DNA of 12,239 bases, taken from positions 1 through 12,239 of the forward strand of contig JAGDMV010000067.1 of the NCBI GenBank assembly GCA_017860675.1, read 5' to 3'. This DNA is from Chloroflexota bacterium (GTDB taxonomy: Bacteria > Chloroflexota > Limnocylindria > Limnocylindrales > CSP1-4). Positions within the stretch are counted from its first letter, which is position 1; every line of letters starts with the position of its first letter. Below the pieces are notes generated by a model. It was not told where the DNA came from and did not search any database. It saw only the letters and a list, made by a program, of their open reading frames with translations. Positions 1-6,305 of this stretch are shown piece by piece. The translations under genes and the position numbers were made by a program.

Positions 1-468
1 CCGTCGATCCGGGTCCTGCCCTACGGGATCAGCCGCAAGCGCCTCGAGCAGGCCATCCGCGAGCTGCAGCTGCCGGTCATCGTCGCCCGCGACGTGGACG
101 AGGCGGACGTGGTCATGACCCTCCGCAGCGAGTACCGCCAGAAGGGTCCGCTCATCCGCGAGGCGGAGGAGCGCGCCCTGCCCGTCTACGTGCTGAAGTC
201 GAACACGATCGTCCAGATGCAGGCCAGCCTGACGTCGCTCTACAGCCTGGAGGTCGATCCGCGCGAGGCGGCCCTGCGCGAGACGGAGGAGGCGATCGGC
301 CTGGTGCTCAGCCGCTCGGAGGCGGTGGAGCTGTCACCCCAGACCGCGTACATCCGCCGGCTCCAGCACCAGATGGCGGAGCGGGCGAACCTGGTGAGCA
401 GGTCTCGCGGCCGGGAGCCGTACCGGCGGGTCCGGCTCTACCCGGACGAGGCCCGTGGCTGGCGCTGA
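1..468 (+). CDS. R3H domain ATPase of the SpoIIIAA/Ycf45 type, C-terminal part (5' end cut by window edge)
   Basis: The frame is open from base 1 to a TGA at 466-468, giving the last 155 residues of a longer protein. The C-terminal part (about residues 111-148 of the visible piece) is an R3H single-stranded nucleic-acid-binding domain with the invariant RxxxH motif (R119, H123) and a basic tail ending in RVRLYP. The part before it, with RVLPYGISRKRLEQAI and VYVLKSNTIVQMQASL, matches what I recall of the region after the AAA ATPase core in SpoIIIAA/Ycf45-like proteins of Chloroflexota and cyanobacteria. The ATPase core, with its Walker motifs, would lie upstream of the window. The family is annotated as nucleic-acid-binding ATPase; its exact role outside sporulation is poorly defined. 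The stop overlaps the next gene's GTG by 14 nt, so the two are probably co-transcribed. Confidence 0.8.
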   Translation, partial: PSIRVLPYGISRKRLEQAIRELQLPVIVARDVDEADVVMTLRSEYRQKGPLIREAEERALPVYVLKSNTIVQMQASLTSLYSLEVDPREAALRETEEAIGLVLSRSEAVELSPQTAYIRRLQHQMAERANLVSRSRGREPYRRVRLYPDEARGWR

Positions 469-3127
469 GGCGCCGCGGGCGCCGGCGGGAGACGGGGCCG
501 CTTCAGGCGCCGCGACCGGAAACGGGGCGCCGACCCCGGTGAACAGCCCGGCACCGACGCCACCCGATGCCCTGCCGCCGACGCCGCCGGGCGGCCTGTC
601 CGATGCCGAGGCTGCCGCCCGTCACTCCCGCGGGCTCGGCAATCCCCCCGCTCCGCCCACTGGCCGGACCTACGGCCAGATCGTCCGCGAGAACGTCTTC
701 ACCTTCATCAACAACGTCATCTTCGTGCTCGGCATCCTGCTGGTGCTCGTCGGGCGTCCGCTCGACGCGCTCGTGTCGCTGGCCGTCATCGGCACCAACA
801 TCGTCGTCAGCGTGTTCCAGGAGATCCGCGCCAAGCGGACCCTCGACCGGATCGCGCTCCTGACGCGGCCCACCGCCACCGTCGTCCGCGACGGGGCCGA
901 GCGGTCGGTGCAGCCGGAGGAGCTGGTGGTCGGCGACATCCTCCGGGTGGGGCCCGGCGACCAGGTGATCCTCGACGGGCGGGTCGTCGACGGCGCCTTC
1001 GAGGTGGACGAGTCGCAGCTGACCGGCGAGTCCGACCTGGTTCCCAAGCGGACGGGCGATCCGGTCTACTCGGGCAGCTTCCTCGTCAGCGGGGGCGGGC
1101 GGTTCGAGGTCACGGCCGTCGGCACGGCCAGCCTGGCCAACCGGATCACGGCCGGCGCGCGCTCGTTCCGGCGTGTCCTGACGCCGTTGCAGCGCGAGGT
1201 CAACCTCGTCGTCAGGGTCACGCTGGCCGTGGTCGTCTACCTCGAGGTCGTGCTGATCGTCAACAACCTGCTCAAGCTGGTCAGCGCCAGCCAGACGGTG
1301 GGCGAGGCCGCCCTTGTCGTCGGGCTGGTGCCCAACGGCCTGTTCGTGTCGATCGCGATCGCCTACGCGGTCGGGGCAGTCCGGATCCTCCGCTTCGGCG
1401 CGCTCGTCCAGCAGTCGAACGCGATCGAGTCGCTCAGCAACGTGGACGTCCTCTGCCTCGACAAGACGGGCACGCTCACCGCCAACCGCCTGGTGGTCGA
1501 GGAGGTCGTTCCCCTTGCCGGGTCGGAGGATCGTCTCCGCGAGACGCTGGGCGCCGTGGTGGCGAGCGCCGGCGTCCGCAACAAGACGGCCGAGGCGATC
1601 GCCGTGGCCTGCCCGGGGTCGGCCCGGGAGCTGGCGGCCGACGTCCCGTTCTCGTCGGCCCGCAAGTGGAGCGCGGTCGCCTTCGCGGACGGGTCCGAGC
1701 CGGGGGCCCCTGGGGCAGCAGACGGCCCGACGGCGAAGAACGGCTCGACCGCGGGGCACGGCGCGGTCGAAGAGAGCGCCCTGGCCGGAGTGGTGGCCCT
1801 CGGCGCGGCCGAGTTCCTCCGCCCGGCCCTGGCGGACGGCGCCGGCCAGGACGACGAGAGCTGGGCGGACCTCCGCGGCCGGATCGACCCGTACGCGGAA
1901 CAGGGCCTGCGTGTCCTCCTCGCGGCCGCCCACCCCGATCCCGCAGCGCTGCAGGGCGAGGGTGACGAGGCCCGCCTGCCGGCCGGGATGACGCCGCTGG
2001 GGCTTGTCATCCTGGCCGACGAGCTGCGCCCGGATGCCAGCCAGACGCTCGCCCGGTTCGCGGCGGCCGGGGTGCGACCGAAGGTCATCTCGGGCGACGA
2101 CCCGAGCACGGTGGCGGCCCTCGCCCGCCAGGCGGGGCTCTCGCCCGATCTCCGGTTCGTGGCCGGCCCCGATCTCGACGGGCTGGACGACGCGACCTTC
2201 GCCGCGACGGCCACCGACGCCACCGTCTTCGGCCGCATCACCCCCGCGCAGAAGGAACGGCTGGTCGACGCCCTCCGGTCGAGCGGCTCGTACGTGGCGA
2301 TGATCGGCGACGGGGTGAACGACGTCCTGTCTCTCAAGAAGGCCGATCTCGGGATCGCCATGCAGAGCGGCACCCAGGCCGCCAGGAGCGTGGCCGACAT
2401 CGTCCTCACGACCGACTCGTTCGCCTCGCTGGCGCCGGCGGTGGAGGAGGGCCAGCGCATCGTCAACGGGATGCAGGACATCCTGCGCCTGTTCCTGACC
2501 CGGATCTCGACCGTCGGCCTGCTGATCGTGACCTCGCTCGTCCTGGGCCTGTTCCCCATCGACCTGCGCAACGGATCGGTGCTCACCCTGTTCACCGTCG
2601 GCATCCCCACCGCCCTGCTCGCGGTCTGGGCACAGCCGGGCCAGCGTCGCGACACGGCCGGCCGGTCGCTGGCCCGCTTCATCGTGCCGGCCGCCGTCCT
2701 GTCCAGTCTGGTCGGCCTGGTCGTGCTCTATGGGACCGTCGTCGCCCGGCTGGGCGTGACCTCCGTCGGGCAGTTCGCCGACGTCGACCCGGAGGTGCTG
2801 GCGGCGGCCGTCAGGGTCGGCCAGACGGCCCTCACCTCGTTCCTGGTCCTGGCCGGGCTCGTCCTCGTGGTGTTCGTGGAGCCGCCCGTCGAGCGCCTGG
2901 CCGTCATCGAGCCGAGGTCGCCTGACTGGCGGCCGACGATCCTGGCGATCGTCCTGGCGGTCGCCTTCATCGTCCTCATGGCGGTGCCCGCGGGCCGGGC
3001 CATCTTCGCCCTCGAGCCGCTCGGCCTGGCCGAGATCGCCGTCGTTGCCCTGTGCCTGGCGGGTTGGACGCTGGTCCTCCACCTGACCTGGCGCTTCCGG
3101 ATCCTGGAGCGCTTCCTGGAGGCCTGA
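455..3127 (+). CDS. Cation-translocating P-type ATPase, CtpE-like (HAD-IC family)
   Basis: An 890-residue P-type ATPase. It shows the actuator TGES (190-193), the phosphorylation motif DKTGT with D336 as acceptor, SGDDP (546-550) and the hinge GDGVND (618-623). About ten membrane helices are visible: 82-100, 104-122, 250-275, 284-310, 676-700, 705-726, 741-765, 786-808, 826-845 and 857-877. FQEIRAKRTLD (121-131), FSSARKWSA (399-407) and FTVGIP in TM6 (713-718) resemble mycobacterial CtpE, reported to take up Ca2+, so a divalent-cation substrate is likely but unproven. The TM4 motif is PNGL (293-296) instead of the usual PEGL. The nucleotide-binding domain carries a Gly/Ala-rich insertion (411-437), and residues 1-70 are a Pro/Ala-rich cytosolic tail. 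The GTG at 455 overlaps the R3H gene; no in-frame Met occurs before residue 512, so the true start could be a later GTG or CTG. A GAGG lies 3 nt before the GTG. Confidence 0.93.
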   Translation: MAGAEAPRAPAGDGAASGAATGNGAPTPVNSPAPTPPDALPPTPPGGLSDAEAAARHSRGLGNPPAPPTGRTYGQIVRENVFTFINNVIFVLGILLVLVGRPLDALVSLAVIGTNIVVSVFQEIRAKRTLDRIALLTRPTATVVRDGAERSVQPEELVVGDILRVGPGDQVILDGRVVDGAFEVDESQLTGESDLVPKRTGDPVYSGSFLVSGGGRFEVTAVGTASLANRITAGARSFRRVLTPLQREVNLVVRVTLAVVVYLEVVLIVNNLLKLVSASQTVGEAALVVGLVPNGLFVSIAIAYAVGAVRILRFGALVQQSNAIESLSNVDVLCLDKTGTLTANRLVVEEVVPLAGSEDRLRETLGAVVASAGVRNKTAEAIAVACPGSARELAADVPFSSARKWSAVAFADGSEPGAPGAADGPTAKNGSTAGHGAVEESALAGVVALGAAEFLRPALADGAGQDDESWADLRGRIDPYAEQGLRVLLAAAHPDPAALQGEGDEARLPAGMTPLGLVILADELRPDASQTLARFAAAGVRPKVISGDDPSTVAALARQAGLSPDLRFVAGPDLDGLDDATFAATATDATVFGRITPAQKERLVDALRSSGSYVAMIGDGVNDVLSLKKADLGIAMQSGTQAARSVADIVLTTDSFASLAPAVEEGQRIVNGMQDILRLFLTRISTVGLLIVTSLVLGLFPIDLRNGSVLTLFTVGIPTALLAVWAQPGQRRDTAGRSLARFIVPAAVLSSLVGLVVLYGTVVARLGVTSVGQFADVDPEVLAAAVRVGQTALTSFLVLAGLVLVVFVEPPVERLAVIEPRSPDWRPTILAIVLAVAFIVLMAVPAGRAIFALEPLGLAEIAVVALCLAGWTLVLHLTWRFRILERFLEA

Positions 3128-3207
3128 ACCGGCGCGGCACGCCCCGGCGGTCGGGCAGACTGCCCCCGCGGATCCCGCGACTCGCGCTCAATCCGGCCCG
3201 GTCGGCA

Positions 3208-3213
3208 TACACT
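3208..3213 (+). promoter_or_regulatory. Putative -10 box (TACACT), leaderless start
   Basis: TACACT lies 6 bp before the GTG at 3220, which would put transcription initiation at or next to the start codon. There is no Shine-Dalgarno before this GTG and no convincing -35 box. The layout is the same as for the gene at 5244. Assignment is by pattern and position only. Confidence 0.35.
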
Positions 3214-3219
3214 CGGCAG

Positions 3220-3801
3220 GTGAACGCGACCTCCCCCTCCACCGCTGGCCGCGGCCTCTTCATCTGCCTCGAAGGTCCCGACGGATGCGGCAACTCCCCA
3301 GGCTCGGTCCCCAACGACGCCCGCACCGACGCCCTGCTGTTCTACGCGGCCCGCGCCCAGCTGGTTGCCGAGGTGATCCGGCCGGCCCTGGCCCGGGGGG
3401 AGACGGTGGTGACGGCGCGCTTCGCCGACTCGACGCTGGCCTACCAGGGTTACGGCAGCGGCCTGCCGCTCGACGAGCTGCTGCCGGTCGAGCGGTTCGC
3501 GATCGGCGATACGCGGCCCGACTTCACCGTCGTCCTCGACCTCGCCCCGGAGGACGGCCTGGCCCGCAAGTCGGTCGAGGAGACCACCCGCTTCGAGGCC
3601 GAGTTCGACCTCGCCTTCCACGTGCGGGTGCGAGCCGGCTACCTGGCGCTGGTGGCAGCCGATCCCGGTCGCTACGCGGTCGTCGATGCCGGACGGCCCG
3701 AGGACGAGGTCTTCGCCGACATCGTGGCGGCCGTGGCGGCCCGCCTGCCGGACCTCGGGCCACGGCTCGCGGCGGGGCGGCAGGGGCCGACCGGGGGCTG
3801 A
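3220..3801 (+). CDS. tmk: Degenerate thymidylate kinase-like protein (catalytic P-loop lost; possible pseudogene)
   Basis: A 193-residue protein that is clearly a dTMP kinase relative. LFICLEGPDG (13-22) is strand 1 and the first half of the P-loop, ALLFYAARAQLVAEVIRPALARG (38-60) is the helix after the LID-proximal region, and STLAYQG (71-77), RPDFTVVLDL (99-108) and RFEAEFDLAFHVRVRAGYL (124-142) are family signatures. Key parts are missing. Walker A reads GPDGCGNS, so the Lys-Ser/Thr is gone. About 40 residues normally containing the TREPGGT motif are absent. The DR motif before STLAYQG is A66-R67. It therefore should not bind or phosphorylate dTMP normally. The frame stays open to the TGA, so it is either a young pseudogene with frame-preserving loss or a non-catalytic paralog. 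GTG 3220 is chosen because the ATG at 3052 lies inside the ATPase gene and would add 56 residues unrelated to the family. Confidence 0.75.
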   Translation: MNATSPSTAGRGLFICLEGPDGCGNSPGSVPNDARTDALLFYAARAQLVAEVIRPALARGETVVTARFADSTLAYQGYGSGLPLDELLPVERFAIGDTRPDFTVVLDLAPEDGLARKSVEETTRFEAEFDLAFHVRVRAGYLALVAADPGRYAVVDAGRPEDEVFADIVAAVAARLPDLGPRLAAGRQGPTGG

Positions 3802-3850
3802 CCAGGAGAGCGCGCGTCAGGCGCCCCAGCGGACCCCACGGGAGCAGGCG

Positions 3851-3903
3851 CGCCGAGCCCCGCCGAGCCCCCAGCGCGTCGAGCCCCCAAGCGCGTCGAG
3901 CCC
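3851..3903. repeat. Short tandem repeats in a convergent intergenic gap
   Basis: CGCCGAGCCC occurs twice in tandem (3851-3870). It is followed by the 17-bp unit AGCGCGTCGAGCCCCCA (3873-3889) and a second copy that matches for 14 bp (3890-3903). All share a CGAGCCC core. The block fills half of the 119-bp gap between the stops of the kinase-like gene (+) and the GGDEF gene (-). No stem-loop with a T-run is visible, so its function is unknown; replication slippage is the simplest origin. Confidence 0.7.
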
Positions 3904-3920
3904 GCCCCGGCCCGGCAGGG

Positions 3921-4973
3921 TCAGCCGGAACCGGCGGTGCCGGGTGCCACTGCCACCGAGCCGTGGCCCCCCGCCCTGGCCGCGTCGAGGGCGTCGAGCG
4001 CCCGGCCGAGGAGCTCGTCGGCGGACGTGCCGTCGGCCGGGAAGCGGGCCACCCCGGCGGAGACGCTCGGCCGGCGACCGCCGACCTCGCCGAGACCGGC
4101 CAGCGCGCCCTTCACCCGGGCAGCAACCGTCATCCCGCCCGACCCGGGCGCCACGATCACGAACTCGTCACCCCCGATGCGGGCGACCGTGTCGACCAGC
4201 CTGACCGACTCGGCCAGCACGGCCGCGACCGCCCTGAGCACCTCGTCTCCGGCAGCCGGACCGCCCTCGGCGTTGATCGCCCGGAAGGCGTCGACGTCGA
4301 AAACCGCGAGCGACACCTCGGAGCCCTGCCGGCTCGCCCGGGCGATCTCGAGCTCGAGGACCCGGTCGAGCGTCCGGCGATTGGCCAGGCCGGTCAGCGG
4401 ATCGATGTGGGCGAGTCGCTCGGACCAGTCGCGGCGCTCGGCGGCGCCTGCAGCCTGGTGCAGCCGGTCGACCGCCACCGCGGCCAGGTCGGCCAGTGCT
4501 GCCTGTACCTGGGAGTTGCCATCGCGAGGCTTGGCCCCGGAACGCCAGCCGAGAGCGAGGATCCCAACCGACCGATCAATGCCGCCCTGGCCGGTGAGGA
4601 GAGGCCGGACCTCCAGCCGGGCAAGGCCAAGCCGGCGCGCGAGCTCCCCGCTGGGGCCGGATTCGTCGGGCCCGGGCCAGACGACCCGTCGGCGCTCGAG
4701 CACCGCGACCGCGAATGGGTCCGACGGGCCGGCCGTGGACAGCTCCACCGCCGGGAGGTCGGCCGCGGCGACGCCGAGACTCCCGAGGTGGACGAGCCGT
4801 GTCCGGTCGTCATCTACGGCCGCCAGCACCGCCACGTCGGCGCCCCGTTCGCCGGCGGCCAGGCGGATGAGCGTGTCCAGCCCGTGGTCGGGCTCGGTCC
4901 CGAGGGCGATCGCCCGGGCGGCGGCCGCGATCCGGGCTTCGGGCTCGAGCGGGGGGAAAGCGTCGCTGCTCAC
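3921..4973 (-). CDS. Diguanylate cyclase, GAF-like sensor region plus GGDEF domain
   Basis: A 350-residue soluble protein that should make cyclic di-GMP from two GTP. The C-terminal GGDEF domain (about 188-345) starts at IDPLTGLANRR (190-200). It has the metal Asp in FDVD (D226), guanine-contact residues N234 and D243, and an intact active site GGDEF at 267-271. The feedback inhibition motif RxxD (R258-D261) sits exactly five residues before GGDEF, so product inhibition is expected. The usual GH in the NDxxGH stretch is GP here, a minor deviation. Residues about 15-175 resemble a GAF-type sensor, ending in SVGILALGWRSG; that assignment is weak. There is no signal peptide or membrane helix. 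The GTG start at 4973 is set by a GGAGG 4 nt upstream; the open frame runs on to 6206, but that stretch lies antisense to other genes. It is divergent from the cyclic-di-AMP receptor gene. Confidence 0.9.
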   Translation of the reverse strand: MSSDAFPPLEPEARIAAAARAIALGTEPDHGLDTLIRLAAGERGADVAVLAAVDDDRTRLVHLGSLGVAAADLPAVELSTAGPSDPFAVAVLERRRVVWPGPDESGPSGELARRLGLARLEVRPLLTGQGGIDRSVGILALGWRSGAKPRDGNSQVQAALADLAAVAVDRLHQAAGAAERRDWSERLAHIDPLTGLANRRTLDRVLELEIARASRQGSEVSLAVFDVDAFRAINAEGGPAAGDEVLRAVAAVLAESVRLVDTVARIGGDEFVIVAPGSGGMTVAARVKGALAGLGEVGGRRPSVSAGVARFPADGTSADELLGRALDALDAARAGGHGSVAVAPGTAGSG

Positions 4974-4977
4974 GGTG

Positions 4978-4982
4978 CCTCC
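4978..4982 (-). promoter_or_regulatory. Shine-Dalgarno of the GGDEF gene
   Basis: Read on the minus strand this is GGAGG followed by four bases and GTG. It decides the start at 4973 over the many in-frame upstream options in the long open frame. Confidence 0.6.
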
Positions 4983-5036
4983 GGGTCGCCGGCGCCGGTC
5001 CCGCGCCTCATCGGTGATCGCGTCGGCCGCGACCGG

Positions 5037-5042
5037 ATCATA
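5037..5042 (-). promoter_or_regulatory. Putative -10 box (TATGAT) of the GGDEF gene
   Basis: The minus strand reads TATGAT, a five-of-six match to TATAAT in very GC-rich surroundings, about 63 bp before the GTG at 4973. A TTCCCG 18 bp upstream is a poor -35 candidate. It implies a leader of roughly 57 nt carrying the GGAGG. Assigned by pattern only. Confidence 0.4.
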
Positions 5043-5058
5043 CCCGCGGCGCGACCGG

Positions 5059-5131
5059 GGCGGGAACGGTAGACCATCGGCCGGCCGCGGCACAGGCACC
5101 GGCATCCGAGGGGCGGCCCGGCGGGAACGGT
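5059..5131. repeat. 12-bp direct repeat in the GGDEF/c-di-AMP receptor divergent region
   Basis: GGCGGGAACGGT occurs at 5059-5070 and again at 5120-5131, 61 bp apart, about six helical turns. The second copy runs into an 11-bp palindrome ACGGT-C-ACCGT (5127-5137). A small stem, GGCAC/GTGCC with a 5-nt loop, follows at 5144-5158. The first copy lies upstream of the GGDEF -10 box and both lie upstream of the receptor gene, so a shared operator is possible but unproven. Confidence 0.45.
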
Positions 5132-5231
5132 CACCGTCGGCCCGGCACTTCAGGTGCCCAGCCATTGGCCGGGCGTCAGCCGCGCTGCGGTACGATCGCG
5201 CAGGCCGTATCGCCGCGCGGGGGCCGGACCC

Positions 5232-5237
5232 TATACT
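5232..5237 (+). promoter_or_regulatory. Putative -10 box (TATACT), leaderless start
   Basis: TATACT lies 6 bp before the GTG at 5244 in otherwise nearly pure GC sequence. The predicted transcription start coincides with the start codon. No Shine-Dalgarno and no recognisable -35 box are present. Confidence 0.45.
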
Positions 5238-5243
5238 CGCGGG

Positions 5244-5573
5244 GTGAAGATGGTCGTCGCGATCGTCCACGCGGAGGACGCCTCCGCCCTCACCGACGCG
5301 CTCCTCGACGGCGAGTACCGGGCGACCCGCCTCCACAGCTCGGGCGGCTTCCTCAAGCAGTCGAACGCCACGATCATCGTCGGGGTCGAGGATGAGCAGG
5401 TGGAAGCCGTGCTGTCGATCATCCGCGACCAGTGCCACTCGCGGACCCAGCTGGTCAACCCGATGCCGCCGATCATGGAGCCGGGCGAGTTCTTCCTGCC
5501 CTATCCGCTCGAGGTGGAGGTCGGCGGGGCGACCGTGTTCGTCCTGCCGGTCGACCGCTTCGAGCGCCTCTGA
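5244..5573 (+). CDS. darA: Cyclic-di-AMP receptor, DarA/PstA (YaaQ, DUF970) family
   Basis: A 109-residue PII-like protein of normal length for the family. SSGGFLKQSNATIIVGVED (32-50) and the C-terminal VEVGGATVFVLPVDRF (91-106) are near-exact family signatures; both regions, with R26 and T28, form the inter-subunit c-di-AMP pocket of the trimer in characterised homologs. It has no enzymatic activity; it should bind cyclic di-AMP and pass the signal to unknown partners, as the target is not settled in most species. GTG 5244 is preferred because translation from the ATG at 5154 would add 30 non-family residues and would start before the TATACT box; ATG 5250 would lose only two residues. In Firmicutes the gene sits between tmk and holB. 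Here a degenerate tmk lies upstream beyond the GGDEF gene, and a Nudix gene follows at 69 bp instead of holB. Confidence 0.93.
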   Translation: MKMVVAIVHAEDASALTDALLDGEYRATRLHSSGGFLKQSNATIIVGVEDEQVEAVLSIIRDQCHSRTQLVNPMPPIMEPGEFFLPYPLEVEVGGATVFVLPVDRFERL

Positions 5574-5642
5574 GCCCGCGGCGGGCGCGGGCGCGGGCGG
5601 GTCGGCGGTGGCGGCAGGCAAGGCGGCGGCGGTCCCCGTCCG

Positions 5643-6176
5643 GTGAGCCCGCTTCGGCCTGACTTCGTCGAGTGCTGGGTGTTCAGGCTGCCGGTCATCG
5701 GCCGGCCGGAGGTTCTCCTCGTGCGACGAGCGCCGCACTCGATCTTCCCCGGCCTGTGGCAGCCGGTCACCGGCCACCTCGATCCCGGCGAGCGCGCCCC
5801 GGCGGCAGCCCTCCGCGAGGTCGCCGAGGAGGTCGGCATCGGGCCGGCCGAGACGGAGGCGTTCTACGATCTCGACGAGGTGCGGCTCTTCTACGACGAG
5901 GGTCCTGACGCGATCCTGGCCGCGGCCGTCTTCGCCCTCAGGGCAAGGCCCGAGGCCGTCCTGCGTCTCTCGGCCGACCACGACGCGATGCGCTGGGTCG
6001 CCCTCGACGAGGCGCTCGAGGAGGTCACCTGGCCCTCGTACCCGGGGACGCTCCACGCGATCGCCAGTCACCTCGTCGAGCCGGAGCGGGCGCGCTGGTT
6101 CGAGCTGGACCGCTCTGGCCGGCGGTTGGCGCGGCCGCCGCGGACTGGTGGCCCGGAGGGCGAGTCGGGCGACTGA
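5643..6176 (+). CDS. Nudix (NUDIX) hydrolase, NudB-like
   Basis: A 177-residue protein with a complete Nudix box at 44-66 (G44, five residues, E50, seven residues, R58-E59, A61-E62-E63, G65), which binds the metal and the diphosphate. LLVRRAPHSIFPGLWQPVTGHLDPGE (25-50) resembles NudB-type dATP/dihydroneopterin-triphosphate pyrophosphatases. That points to hydrolysis of a (d)NTP or another nucleoside diphosphate derivative, but Nudix substrates cannot be read from sequence. The last ~20 residues are a Pro/Gly/Arg-rich tail. GTG 5643 is the most upstream start in frame and lies just before the conserved first strand (FVECWVFRLP). No Shine-Dalgarno is visible. The 69-bp spacing after the c-di-AMP receptor gene on the same strand suggests co-transcription and possible coupling. 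Confidence 0.88.
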   Translation: MSPLRPDFVECWVFRLPVIGRPEVLLVRRAPHSIFPGLWQPVTGHLDPGERAPAAALREVAEEVGIGPAETEAFYDLDEVRLFYDEGPDAILAAAVFALRARPEAVLRLSADHDAMRWVALDEALEEVTWPSYPGTLHAIASHLVEPERARWFELDRSGRRLARPPRTGGPEGESGD

Positions 6177-6234
6177 GGAGCTCGAACCTCGGCCGCTGAT
6201 CTCCATCGGTGGGTTCGACCCTTCCGCTGTTCCC

Positions 6235-6240
6235 TAGAAT
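6235..6240 (+). promoter_or_regulatory. Putative -10 box (TAGAAT) of the Tat-exported repeat protein
   Basis: TAGAAT is five of six to TATAAT. It lies about 65 bp before the ATG at 6306, with TTCGAC at 6214-6219 as a possible -35 at a short 15-bp spacing. The predicted leader carries a good Shine-Dalgarno, unlike the two leaderless-type genes. Confidence 0.4.
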
Positions 6241-6291
6241 GGGCTCGGGGGACGCCGCGCGGCGTGCCGGCCGCGGGCGCGACGCACGCCT

Positions 6292-6297
6292 GGAGGG
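6292..6297 (+). promoter_or_regulatory. Shine-Dalgarno of the repeat protein
   Basis: GGAGGG sits 8 nt before ATG 6306. It fixes this ATG as the start instead of the in-frame upstream codon at 6264, which lies before the ribosome binding site. Confidence 0.7.
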
Positions 6298-6305
6298 TCC
6301 GTCCG

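Noticed and set aside
503..3082. 859-codon open frame on the minus strand opposite the P-type ATPase gene
   Set aside because: Its translation is Arg/Asp/Gln/His-rich without any domain. It is the expected antisense shadow of a very GC-rich gene whose plus-strand product is unmistakable.
3153..3165. GGGCA-GAC-TGCCC stem after the ATPase gene as terminator
   Set aside because: It is only 5 bp with no T-run, and such stems are frequent by chance at this GC content.
3851..3903. Possible CRISPR-like array
   Set aside because: The repeats are directly adjacent with no unique spacers, and no cas gene is in the window.
3285..5072. 595-codon plus-strand frame starting inside the kinase-like gene and running over the GGDEF gene
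   Set aside because: The product is low-complexity Arg/Gly/Pro sequence in the wrong frame for one gene and antisense to another; no start signal is present.
4974..6206. Upstream extension of the GGDEF frame to position 6206
   Set aside because: The extra 411 residues lie antisense to the c-di-AMP receptor and Nudix genes. They show no domain, and the GGAGG/GTG at 4973 marks the real start.
6183..6221. GGTTCGACC resembling a tRNA T-loop, with a CTCGAACC nearby
   Set aside because: No 5-bp T-stem, acceptor stem, anticodon arm or CCA can be built around it on either strand.
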